Of a stretch of 7,345 nt of DNA, positions 1 to 6,205 are shown in pieces (position 1 is the first letter of the stretch; each line of letters begins with the position of its first letter). The notes below the pieces were generated by a model. The model had not been told where the DNA came from, ran no database searches, and was given only the letters and a program-made list of their open reading frames with translations. Both the position numbers and the translations under genes were made by a program. The DNA comes from RBG-16-66-20 sp035499575. Its GTDB lineage: Bacteria > Pseudomonadota > Gammaproteobacteria > Burkholderiales > SG8-39. The stretch lies in contig DATJYN010000107.1 in assembly GCA_035499575.1 (NCBI GenBank), forward strand, positions 1 to 7,345, in the 5' to 3' direction.

Positions 1-842
1 GCGCCGTAGCCGGCGGCGACGTTGTCGGCGATGTGCTCGGGCTTGCCGGTGCCCGGGATTGCGCAGGTGACCGCGGGGTGGCCGACGATCCACTTCAGGA
101 AGTACTGCGCCCAGCTGGCGGCGCCGAACTCGGCCGCCCAGGGCGGCAGCGGCTTGCCGCGCACGCGCTGGAACATCGCGCCTTCGGCGAACGGGCGGTT
201 CGCGATCACGGCGATCCTGTTTTCGAGGCAGTACGGCAGCAGGCGGTTCTCCGCAGCCCGCTCGGCCAGCGAGTAGTTGATCTGCAGGAAGTCGTACTTC
301 TCCTTCTTCAGCTGCCTTTCCACCTCCGCGTGCGCCGACGCCGTGTAGTGCGTGATGCCGAGATACCTGATCCTGTTTTTCGACTTCCAGTCCAGCAGCG
401 TCCGGGTGTGAACGTCCACGTCCAGCAGGTTGTGGACCTGCATCAGGTCCAGCTGCTTCACGCGCAGGCGCTGGAACGAACGCTCCATTTCCCGGATGCC
501 GTCGTCGCGGCCGCGTGTCCAGACCTTGGTGGCGATGAACAGCCGTTCGCGCAGGCCAAGCTCGGCGACGAGGTCGCCCGCCACCGATTCCGCGCTGCCG
601 TACATCGGCGAGGAGTCGATCAGCCTGCCGCCTGCCTTCGAAAAACTGGCGACTACCTCGCGCAACGGCGCCCGGGCTGTCGCGTCGCTGCCCGCGTCGA
701 ACACCTGCCAGGTGCCGAGGCCGATGGCGGGCAGGTCTTCGCCGGTGGAGGGAATTCTTCTTGTCATGATCCTTTTCTCTTGGGCCCTCACCGGGCCGAG
801 CGCGGAGGCGATCCCCAAAGCCAGGAAGCTGCGCCGCTTCAT
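1..842 (-). CDS. Aldo/keto reductase with Tat signal peptide (3' end outside window)
   Basis: This is an NAD(P)H-dependent carbonyl reductase of the aldo/keto reductase (AKR) superfamily; its substrate cannot be told from the sequence. The reading frame is open from the ATG at 842 to the window edge, giving 280 residues and probably lacking only the last C-terminal part. Residues 1-20 look like a twin-arginine signal (KRRSFLALG, then a short hydrophobic stretch ending VRA-Q), so the mature enzyme would be exported folded to the periplasm. The AKR catalytic tetrad is visible: D76 and Y81 (IDSSPMYG), K106 (FIATKVW) and H137 (MQVHNLLD). The late motif AIPGTGKPEHIADN (261-274) fits the cofactor-binding end of AKRs. 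There is no Shine-Dalgarno; a TAGAAT hexamer lies 6 nt before the ATG. It is divergent from the transporter at 882. The family call is firm; export is inferred from the signal only. Confidence 0.93.
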   Translation of the reverse strand, partial: MKRRSFLALGIASALGPVRAQEKRIMTRRIPSTGEDLPAIGLGTWQVFDAGSDATARAPLREVVASFSKAGGRLIDSSPMYGSAESVAGDLVAELGLRERLFIATKVWTRGRDDGIREMERSFQRLRVKQLDLMQVHNLLDVDVHTRTLLDWKSKNRIRYLGITHYTASAHAEVERQLKKEKYDFLQINYSLAERAAENRLLPYCLENRIAVIANRPFAEGAMFQRVRGKPLPPWAAEFGAASWAQYFLKWIVGHPAVTCAIPGTGKPEHIADNVAAGYG

Positions 843-848
843 GCACGC

Positions 849-854
849 ATTCTA
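849..854 (-). promoter_or_regulatory. Probable -10 element of the aldo/keto reductase gene (leaderless start)
   Basis: On the minus strand the hexamer TAGAAT, a 5/6 match to the sigma-70 -10 consensus, ends 6 nt before the ATG at 842. Transcription would therefore start at or within a base of the A of the start codon. No Shine-Dalgarno sequence is present in between. I see no good -35 box at normal spacing, so this rests on the -10 and its position. Confidence 0.5.
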
Positions 855-881
855 GTAAAGTCCGGCAACGATGAGCGGCGC

Positions 882-2147
882 ATGGTGAACTTCCCGGCAC
901 GCACGCTGCGCCCCGGCGAGGGCAGGGCGCTCGCCTGGTCCTTCGCCTATTTCTTCTGCCTGCTCGCCGGCTATTACGTGCTGCGCCCGCTGCGCGACGA
1001 AATGGGCGTGGCCGGCGGCGTGCGCAACCTGCAATGGCTGTTCACCGCGACCTTCGTCGTCATGCTCGCGGCGGTACCGCTGTACGGGGCGCTGGTGGCG
1101 CGCATGCCGCGCCGCCGCTTCATCCCGCTCGTCTACCATTTCTTCGTCGCCAACCTGGCGCTCTTCTGGCTGCTGCTGACGCTCGGCGTCGAGCGCGAAG
1201 CCGTGGCGCGGGTGTTCTTCGTCTGGGTCAGCGTGTTCAACTTGTTCGCCGTCTCGGTGTTCTGGTCGTTCATGGCCGACCTGTACAGCCCGGAACAGGG
1301 CAAGCGCCTGTTCGGCTTCATCGCCGCGGGCGGCAGCGCAGGCGCGCTCGCTGGCCCGGCGCTGACCGTGGCGCTCGTCGGATGGCTGGGAACGGCAAAC
1401 CTCCTCGTCGTGGCGATGCTGTTCCTTGAAATCGCGGTCATTTGCGCGGGCAGGCTGGAAACGAAGGGCGGGGCTTCGGAACCGGCATCCCGCCAGGAAT
1501 CCCTGGGCGGCGGCTGGCTGGCCGGCGTCGCGATGGTGCTGCGCTCGCCCTACCTCGCCGGCATCCTGCTGTGGGTGTCGCTGCTGTCGGTGGCCGCGAC
1601 CTTCCTCTACTTCGAGCAGGCGAACATCGTCGCCGAAGCCTCGGACGACCCGGCGGTACGCACGCGCATTTTCGCCGCCGTCGATCTATCCGTCGGCCTC
1701 CTGACGATCGCCATCCAGTTCTTCGCCACCGGCAGGCTGATCGCCCGCTTCGGCCTCGGCGCGGCGCTTGCGCTGGTGCCGGTCGTGTTCGCGGGCGGTT
1801 TCGCGGTACTCGCCGCGTTTCCCATGCTGGCGACGGTGGTGGTCTTCCAGGCGCTGCAGCGCGTCGCGAATTTTTCGATCGCGAACCCGGCGCGCGAGGT
1901 GCTGTTCACGGTGCTTGCACGCGAGGAGAAGTACAAGGCGAAGAACGTGATCGACATCGTCGCGGTGCGCGGCGCGGATGCCGCGGGCGGCTGGCTGTTC
2001 ACGGCGCTGCGCTCGATCGGTCTGGAACTGCGCGCCATTTCGCTCGCGGCGATCGCCGTCGCCGCGGCCTGCTTTGCGCTCTCGCTCTGGCTTGGCCGGT
2101 CTAGCGAGCGGCGAGGCCGAGAATCGAGCGCAGCTCCTTTGCCGTAA
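882..2147 (+). CDS. MFS-type transporter of the NTP/NDP (ATP:ADP) translocase-like branch
   Basis: This is an inner-membrane protein of 421 residues with about 12 hydrophobic segments and a hydrophilic central loop near residues 191-212. The N-terminal motif YYVLRPLRDEMG (31-42), FWSFMADLYSPEQGKRLFG (127-145) and the late block with EEKYKAKNVIDIVAVRG (348-364) recall the conserved acidic/lysine motifs of the ATP/ADP antiporter-like proteins (TlcC/COG3202). Such proteins in free-living bacteria are usually annotated only as MFS transporters, and their substrate is unknown. At 421 residues it is shorter than classical nucleotide translocases (about 500). The start at 882 was chosen because the frame upstream is antisense to the reductase and hydrophobic coding begins here; the ribosome site is weak. 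The last 47 bp overlap the opposing oxidoreductase gene and encode a polar tail after the last helix. Transporter: sure. Nucleotide substrate: unproven. Confidence 0.85.
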   Translation: MVNFPARTLRPGEGRALAWSFAYFFCLLAGYYVLRPLRDEMGVAGGVRNLQWLFTATFVVMLAAVPLYGALVARMPRRRFIPLVYHFFVANLALFWLLLTLGVEREAVARVFFVWVSVFNLFAVSVFWSFMADLYSPEQGKRLFGFIAAGGSAGALAGPALTVALVGWLGTANLLVVAMLFLEIAVICAGRLETKGGASEPASRQESLGGGWLAGVAMVLRSPYLAGILLWVSLLSVAATFLYFEQANIVAEASDDPAVRTRIFAAVDLSVGLLTIAIQFFATGRLIARFGLGAALALVPVVFAGGFAVLAAFPMLATVVVFQALQRVANFSIANPAREVLFTVLAREEKYKAKNVIDIVAVRGADAAGGWLFTALRSIGLELRAISLAAIAVAAACFALSLWLGRSSERRGRESSAAPLP

Positions 2148-2820
2148 CGGCCTTGCCGAAAATCGGCGTACCGACGTCGAATTCCCTGGCGTGCGAGAGG
2201 CCGCCCACCACCACCGGTTCGAAGCCGGCGTCCTCGACCAGGCCGATGGCGACCTTGAGCGCGCCTGCGTCGTCGGCAGCGAGCGGGATCGCCAGCTTCT
2301 CGCCGGCACGGTGCGCTTCGGAACGCATGGAATTCCAGCCTACGCAATTGAAGGCGCGCACCAGCCGCACGCCGGGCAGCAGTTCAGCTGACGCGATGCC
2401 GGTTCCCTTGGCGCGCATCTCCACCGCCATGGGGCCATCGCGATTCTCGATCGGGTTGCTGGTGTCCAGCACGACTTTGTCCTTCAGCTCCGCGGCGTTG
2501 TCATGTCCGACCTGCGGCAGCGCGGCGTAGGGCACGGAGATCAGCACGGCTTCGCCGAATGCCGCAGCTTCCTTCGGCGTGCCGGCGCGCGCGCGCGGCC
2601 CGAGCTGCAGCTTTGCAAGCAGTGCATTCACTTCTTCCAGCGTGCGCGCGGAAAACATCACCTCGTGCCCGGCCTTGACCCACAGCTCGCCGATGGTGCC
2701 GCCGACGCGGCCCGAGCCGATGATGCCGATCTTCATCCGCTGCTGGCCCCGGACGGGTCGCATGACCGGCAACAGGATTACGCCGGTGGCGGCGAGGAGC
2801 GTGCGTCTTTTCCTGTCCAT
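2101..2820 (-). CDS. NADP-binding oxidoreductase, F420-reductase-like fold, with Tat-type signal
   Basis: This 239-residue protein belongs to the NADPH-dependent F420 reductase-like family (pfam03807 type). The Rossmann motif MKIGIIGSGRVGGTIG spans 29-44, with GSGRVG at 35-40. SAR at 57-59 after the second strand suggests NADP rather than NAD, and VVLDTSNPIENRDG (117-129 region) and VRAFNCVGWNSM (154-165) are typical of the family. Residues 1-26 (RKRRTLLAATG, hydrophobic core, PVRGQ) resemble a twin-arginine signal, unusual for this usually cytoplasmic fold. An internal ATG at 2736 (M29) would give a form lacking the signal. The ATG at 2820 is supported by a strong AGGAGG 4 nt upstream. The stop lies inside the convergent transporter gene, and the gene is divergent from the FAD/Fe-S gene. 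The true substrate is unknown, and F420 use is not implied. Confidence 0.88.
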   Translation of the reverse strand: MDRKRRTLLAATGVILLPVMRPVRGQQRMKIGIIGSGRVGGTIGELWVKAGHEVMFSARTLEEVNALLAKLQLGPRARAGTPKEAAAFGEAVLISVPYAALPQVGHDNAAELKDKVVLDTSNPIENRDGPMAVEMRAKGTGIASAELLPGVRLVRAFNCVGWNSMRSEAHRAGEKLAIPLAADDAGALKVAIGLVEDAGFEPVVVGGLSHAREFDVGTPIFGKAVTAKELRSILGLAAR

Positions 2821-2824
2821 GGAG

Positions 2825-2830
2825 CCTCCT
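2825..2830 (-). promoter_or_regulatory. Ribosome binding site of the NADP-binding oxidoreductase
   Basis: On the minus strand AGGAGG is followed by CTCC and then the ATG at 2820. It is the only textbook Shine-Dalgarno found at a gene start in this window. It fixes the long, signal-bearing start rather than the internal M29. Confidence 0.75.
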
Positions 2831-2839
2831 TATGCATAT

Positions 2840-2845
2840 TACACT
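2840..2845 (+). promoter_or_regulatory. Possible -10 element before the FAD/Fe-S oxidoreductase (leaderless start)
   Basis: TACACT fits the TANNNT form of a -10 element and ends 6 nt before the GTG at 2852, the same spacing as the TAGAAT boxes of two other genes here. It matches the consensus at only 4 of 6 positions and has no clear -35. The support comes mainly from the shared spacing and the lack of a Shine-Dalgarno. Confidence 0.3.
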
Positions 2846-2851
2846 CGCTTC

Positions 2852-5731
2852 GTGAACCACAGTGCTCTTGAATCGGCGCTGCGCACGGCGCTGAAGGGGG
2901 AAGTTCGCTTCGACGGCGGCGCGCGCGCCGCCTACGCCTCGGACGCTTCCAACTACCGGCAGGTGCCGATCGGCGTGGTGCTGCCACGCTCCGCGGACGA
3001 TATCGCCGCTGCGGTCGCTGCCTGCCGGGCGCACGATGCACCGATCCTCGCGCGCGGCGGCGGCACTTCGCTGTGCGGCCAGGCGGTGAACGTCGCGGTG
3101 GTGATCGATTCCTCCAAATACCTCGACCAGGTGCTGGAGCTGGACGTTGCCTCGCGCACCGCGCGCGTGGAGCCCGGCGTGGTCTGCGACGCGCTGCGCG
3201 GCGCCGCCGAGAAATACGGACTCACCTTCGGCCCGGACCCGGCGACGCATTCGCGCTGCACGCTCGGCGGCATGATCGGCAACAATTCCTGCGGCGCGCA
3301 CTCGGTGATGGCGGGCAAGACCGTCGAGAACGTCGAGGCGCTGGAGGTGCTCACCTACGACGGCGCGCGCTTCTGGTGCGGACCGACCAGCGAGGCCGAG
3401 CTTGACGCCATCATCCGCCGCGGCGGCCGCCGCGGCGAGATCTACGAAAAGCTGCGCTCGCTGCGCGACCGCTACGCCGACCTGATTCGCAACGGCTTCC
3501 CGAAAATCAAGCGCCGCGTCTCGGGCTACAACCTGGACCAACTGCTGCCCGAGAACGGCTTCAACGTCGCGCGCGCGCTGGTGGGCTCGGAAGGTACCTG
3601 CGCGCTGACCTTGCAGGCCCTGACGCGCCTGGTGATCAGCCCGCGCGAGCGGGTGCTGCTGGTGATCGGCTTCGAGGACATCTACCGGGCGGGCGACGCG
3701 GTGCCGCAGGTTCTCCGCGCCGGGCCGATCGCCTGCGAGGGCCTGGACACCGGCATCATCGGCGGCCTGCGCGAGCGCGGGCTGAAGCTGGAGGACATCG
3801 CGCTGCTGCCCGCGGGCAGCGCCTGGCTGATGGTGGAATTCGGCGCCGACACGCGCGCAGAGGCGCTGGCGCAGGCCGACCGGCTGAAGGCGGTGCTGGG
3901 CGGCAGCGTGATCGTCGACCGCTCGCTGATGAACCGGATCTGGACCATCCGCGAAACCGGCGCCTCGGCGACCGCGCTCAAGCTGAAGCAGCACGACGGC
4001 CCGGATCCGGTGGTCGGCTGGGAGGACGCTGCGGTCGACCCGCTGCGCCTTGGCGACTATCTGCGCGAATTCCAGAAGCTGGTGGACCGCTACGGCTACA
4101 GGACCTCGCTATACGGCCATTTCGGCGACGGTTGCATCCACGCGCGCATAAATTTCGAGTTGCGCACGCCGAAGGGCATCGCACACTGGCGCGAATTCCT
4201 GCGCGAGGCGTCGCTGCTCGTCGTCGCTTACGGCGGCTCGCTGTCGGGCGAGCACGGCGACGGCCAGGGCCGCGCCGAGTTCCTGCCGCTGATGTACGGG
4301 CCCGAACTGATGGCGGCATTCCGCGAGTTCAAGCGCATCTGGGATCCGCTGGGGCGCATGAATCCGGGCAAGCTGGTCGACGCGCTGGGCGAGGTCTACC
4401 GCGTGGACGAGCACCTGCGCCAGGGGCCCGCCTACCGGCCGGTCACGCTGGGCACGCGCATGACCTTCCTGAGCAACGAGGGCGACGGCTTCCTGCGCGC
4501 CACCGAGCGCTGCATCGGCATGGGCAAGTGCCGCTCGGCCGAGGGCGGCACCATGTGCCCGAGCTACCGCGCAACCAGGGAGGAGCGCTATTCCACGCGC
4601 GGACGCGGGCGGTTGCTGAACGAGATGCTGCGCGGCGACGTCATCAGGGACGGCTGGCAGAGCGAGGAAGTGAAGGACGCGCTCGAGTGGTGCCTCGCCT
4701 GCAAGGGCTGCCGCAGCGACTGCCCGACGCACACCGACATGGCGAGCTACAAGGCCGAATTCCTGTCGCACTACTACGAGCAGCGGGCACGGCCGCTGCA
4801 GGCGCATTCCATGGGGCGCATCGGCGAGTGGGCGCCGCTCGCCTCGCGCGCCGCGGGCCTGGTGAATGCGCTTGCAGGCATGCCTTTCGTCTCGAACGTC
4901 CTGAAAAGCGCCGCCGGCATCGCCGCCGAGCGTCCGCTGCCGCGCTTCGCGCCGAAAACTTTCCGTGCGCAGTTCGATGCCACGCACCGCGCGCAGCGCG
5001 ATCCCGGGCGCCCGGGCGGCGTGCGCCGCGGCGACCCGGTGCTGCTGTTCCCCGACACCTTCACCAACTACTTCCGCCCGCGGAGCGCGATCGCCGCGAC
5101 ACGCGTGCTGGAAGCCTCCGGCGCGCGCGTCGAGCTGCCGAAAGAGCGCCTGTGCTGCGGGCGGCCGTACTACGACTTCGGCATGCTCGACAAGGCCAAG
5201 GCGAACCTGGAGAAAATCCTCGCCTCGCTTGCGCCGCAGATCGACTCCGGCATGCCCGTCGTAGTGCTCGAGCCCGGCTGCCACTCCGTCTTCAAAGACG
5301 AGCTGTTGAAGCTGCTGCCCGGCGACGCCAACGCGGCGAAGCTGGCAAAGCAGACCGTTTCGCTGGGGGAAATCCTCCAGGCGCGCAAATGGAAACCCAA
5401 AGCCATCGGCGGCAGCGCGCTGCTGCACGGCCACTGCCACCAGAAGGCGCTCGGCAGCACCAGGGCCGATGTCGCGCTGCTCGAAGCTGCCGGCATCGAA
5501 ACCTCCGCGCCGGAGACCGGCTGCTGCGGCATGGCCGGCTCCTTCGGTTTCCGGCCCGAGACTTATGAAACCTCTGTGAAGATCGCCAATCTCCAACTGC
5601 TGCCGAAAGTGAAGCAGGCGGAGAAGCAATCGATCATCGTCGCGAACGGCTTCTCCTGCCGCGAGCAGATCGAAGGACTGGGCGGGCGCGAAACGCTGCA
5701 CCTGGCCGACGTGCTGGCGCGAGGCCTCTAG
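2852..5731 (+). CDS. FAD-linked and 4Fe-4S oxidoreductase, YdiJ/D-2-hydroxyacid dehydrogenase type
   Basis: This 959-residue fusion joins a GlcD-like flavoprotein to a GlpC-like iron-sulfur and CCG-domain half; E. coli YdiJ, reported as a D-2-hydroxyglutarate dehydrogenase, has this architecture. The PCMH FAD-binding domain has RGGGTSLCG (68-76) and GGMIGNNSCGAHS (139-151). The FAD-oxidase C-terminal domain has GHFGDGCIH (422-430) and SGEHGDG (465-471); H423, H430, E467 and H468 correspond to the metal and catalytic residues of D-2-hydroxyglutarate dehydrogenases. Iron-sulfur ligands are C554, C560 and C569, then C614-C617-C620-C624 (CLACKGCRSDCP). CCG-type motifs follow: C768-C769, C810, C862 and C891-C892. 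It probably oxidises a D-2-hydroxyacid and passes electrons on towards quinone. GTG 2852 is preferred; an in-frame ATG at 2819 would add 11 residues encoded by the opposing gene's leader. The stop shares CTAG with the next gene. Exact substrate unknown. Confidence 0.92.
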   Translation: MNHSALESALRTALKGEVRFDGGARAAYASDASNYRQVPIGVVLPRSADDIAAAVAACRAHDAPILARGGGTSLCGQAVNVAVVIDSSKYLDQVLELDVASRTARVEPGVVCDALRGAAEKYGLTFGPDPATHSRCTLGGMIGNNSCGAHSVMAGKTVENVEALEVLTYDGARFWCGPTSEAELDAIIRRGGRRGEIYEKLRSLRDRYADLIRNGFPKIKRRVSGYNLDQLLPENGFNVARALVGSEGTCALTLQALTRLVISPRERVLLVIGFEDIYRAGDAVPQVLRAGPIACEGLDTGIIGGLRERGLKLEDIALLPAGSAWLMVEFGADTRAEALAQADRLKAVLGGSVIVDRSLMNRIWTIRETGASATALKLKQHDGPDPVVGWEDAAVDPLRLGDYLREFQKLVDRYGYRTSLYGHFGDGCIHARINFELRTPKGIAHWREFLREASLLVVAYGGSLSGEHGDGQGRAEFLPLMYGPELMAAFREFKRIWDPLGRMNPGKLVDALGEVYRVDEHLRQGPAYRPVTLGTRMTFLSNEGDGFLRATERCIGMGKCRSAEGGTMCPSYRATREERYSTRGRGRLLNEMLRGDVIRDGWQSEEVKDALEWCLACKGCRSDCPTHTDMASYKAEFLSHYYEQRARPLQAHSMGRIGEWAPLASRAAGLVNALAGMPFVSNVLKSAAGIAAERPLPRFAPKTFRAQFDATHRAQRDPGRPGGVRRGDPVLLFPDTFTNYFRPRSAIAATRVLEASGARVELPKERLCCGRPYYDFGMLDKAKANLEKILASLAPQIDSGMPVVVLEPGCHSVFKDELLKLLPGDANAAKLAKQTVSLGEILQARKWKPKAIGGSALLHGHCHQKALGSTRADVALLEAAGIETSAPETGCCGMAGSFGFRPETYETSVKIANLQLLPKVKQAEKQSIIVANGFSCREQIEGLGGRETLHLADVLARGL

Positions 5732-6192
5732 GCGGCCTTGTACGGATTGCCGTCGCCGTTCCGTTTGGCGACGCGGCTGCGGGACTGCTGCACGGCCTCG
5801 AAGCCGAACTCGTCGGGATGTGCGACGACGACGTCCTCGAAGGCGAATTGCTCCAGTCCGAGTTGGACCAGCAAGGCGTGGATGGATTCGTCGCCGGCCC
5901 TGCTGACGGCCTTGTCCACCGCCGTGAAAGGTCCGAGCTTCCGGACGTCCTGCCAGGTCTTCGAGGCGCTGACGCGGCGGCCGTTGCGCGCGCAGAGCGC
6001 CTCCTCGTAGGCGTAGATCGCCTCGATGCACTGGCGCTCGAGCGGGCTCTTGGGTCCGTAGGCATCAGCGCGCAGTTGCACGGCTCGCCGCCGCGCGTCT
6101 CTCGCGAGATCTTCGTGGCCGCGGGCGAGAGCGTTCTGGATAAAGGCCTCGCATTCCTGCGGCGTCTTCAGGCGTTCGACTCGGGGGTCCAT
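5728..6192 (-). CDS. Conserved-type protein of unknown function, 154 residues
   Basis: I cannot name a function for this protein. It is hydrophilic, has no signal peptide or membrane segment, and should be cytoplasmic. The N-terminal half is rich in charged helix-forming residues: TPQECEAFIQNALARGHEDLARDARRRA covers roughly residues 10-37, followed by YEEALCARNGRR near 66-77. It then has TWQDVRKLGPFTAVDKAVSR and ends in a basic tail. The pattern resembles a small domain I recall from hypothetical proteins and as an accessory module in other bacteria; this is memory, not a search. The ATG at 6192 (MDPRVERLK) is preferred over upstream in-frame starts, which would run antisense through the ankyrin signal peptide. 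The ribosome site is weak (GGA, 7 nt before ATG). Its stop overlaps that of the convergent FAD/Fe-S gene by 4 bp, and it is divergent from the ankyrin gene 13 bp away. Confidence 0.8.
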   Translation of the reverse strand: MDPRVERLKTPQECEAFIQNALARGHEDLARDARRRAVQLRADAYGPKSPLERQCIEAIYAYEEALCARNGRRVSASKTWQDVRKLGPFTAVDKAVSRAGDESIHALLVQLGLEQFAFEDVVVAHPDEFGFEAVQQSRSRVAKRNGDGNPYKAA

Positions 6193-6193
6193 A

Positions 6194-6199
6194 TAGAAT
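6194..6199 (+). promoter_or_regulatory. Probable -10 element of the ankyrin gene (leaderless start)
   Basis: TAGAAT sits exactly 6 nt before the GTG at 6206, copying the arrangement before the aldo/keto reductase. It lies in the 13-bp gap between two divergent genes. No Shine-Dalgarno lies between box and start, and no convincing -35 was found. Confidence 0.5.
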
Positions 6200-6205
6200 T
6201 CCGGC

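Noticed and set aside
33..881. Open frame continuous with the transporter on the plus strand, upstream of 882
   Set aside because: Its translation is Arg/Ala/Val-rich and directly antisense to the aldo/keto reductase, whose catalytic tetrad is intact; the protein-like hydrophobic sequence begins only after 882.
2585..2600. Alternating CG run
   Set aside because: It is explained by Arg/Ala codons in the NADP-binding protein; no independent sign of function.
2579..2851. N-terminal extension of the FAD/Fe-S protein from upstream in-frame starts
   Set aside because: Most of this stretch is antisense to the NADP-binding oxidoreductase, and the residues added between 2819 and 2851 come from that gene's ribosome site and leader; homology-like sequence starts near 2852.
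2501..3994. 497-codon open frame on the minus strand
   Set aside because: Same reason: antisense shadow of the flavin domains, low-complexity Arg/Ala/Val/Gln composition.
4132..5568. 478-codon open frame on the plus strand
   Set aside because: Out-of-frame shadow inside the FAD/Fe-S gene, extremely Arg/Ala-rich, no domain.
5722..5738. AGGCC/GGCCT inverted repeat over the convergent stops as a terminator
   Set aside because: Only 5 bp of stem with a 7-nt loop and no T-run on either strand.
4109..6031. 640-codon open frame on the minus strand
   Set aside because: It is antisense to the FAD/Fe-S gene and partly to its neighbour in another frame, with the Arg/Ala/Gly/His-rich composition typical of shadows in G+C-rich DNA and no recognisable domain.
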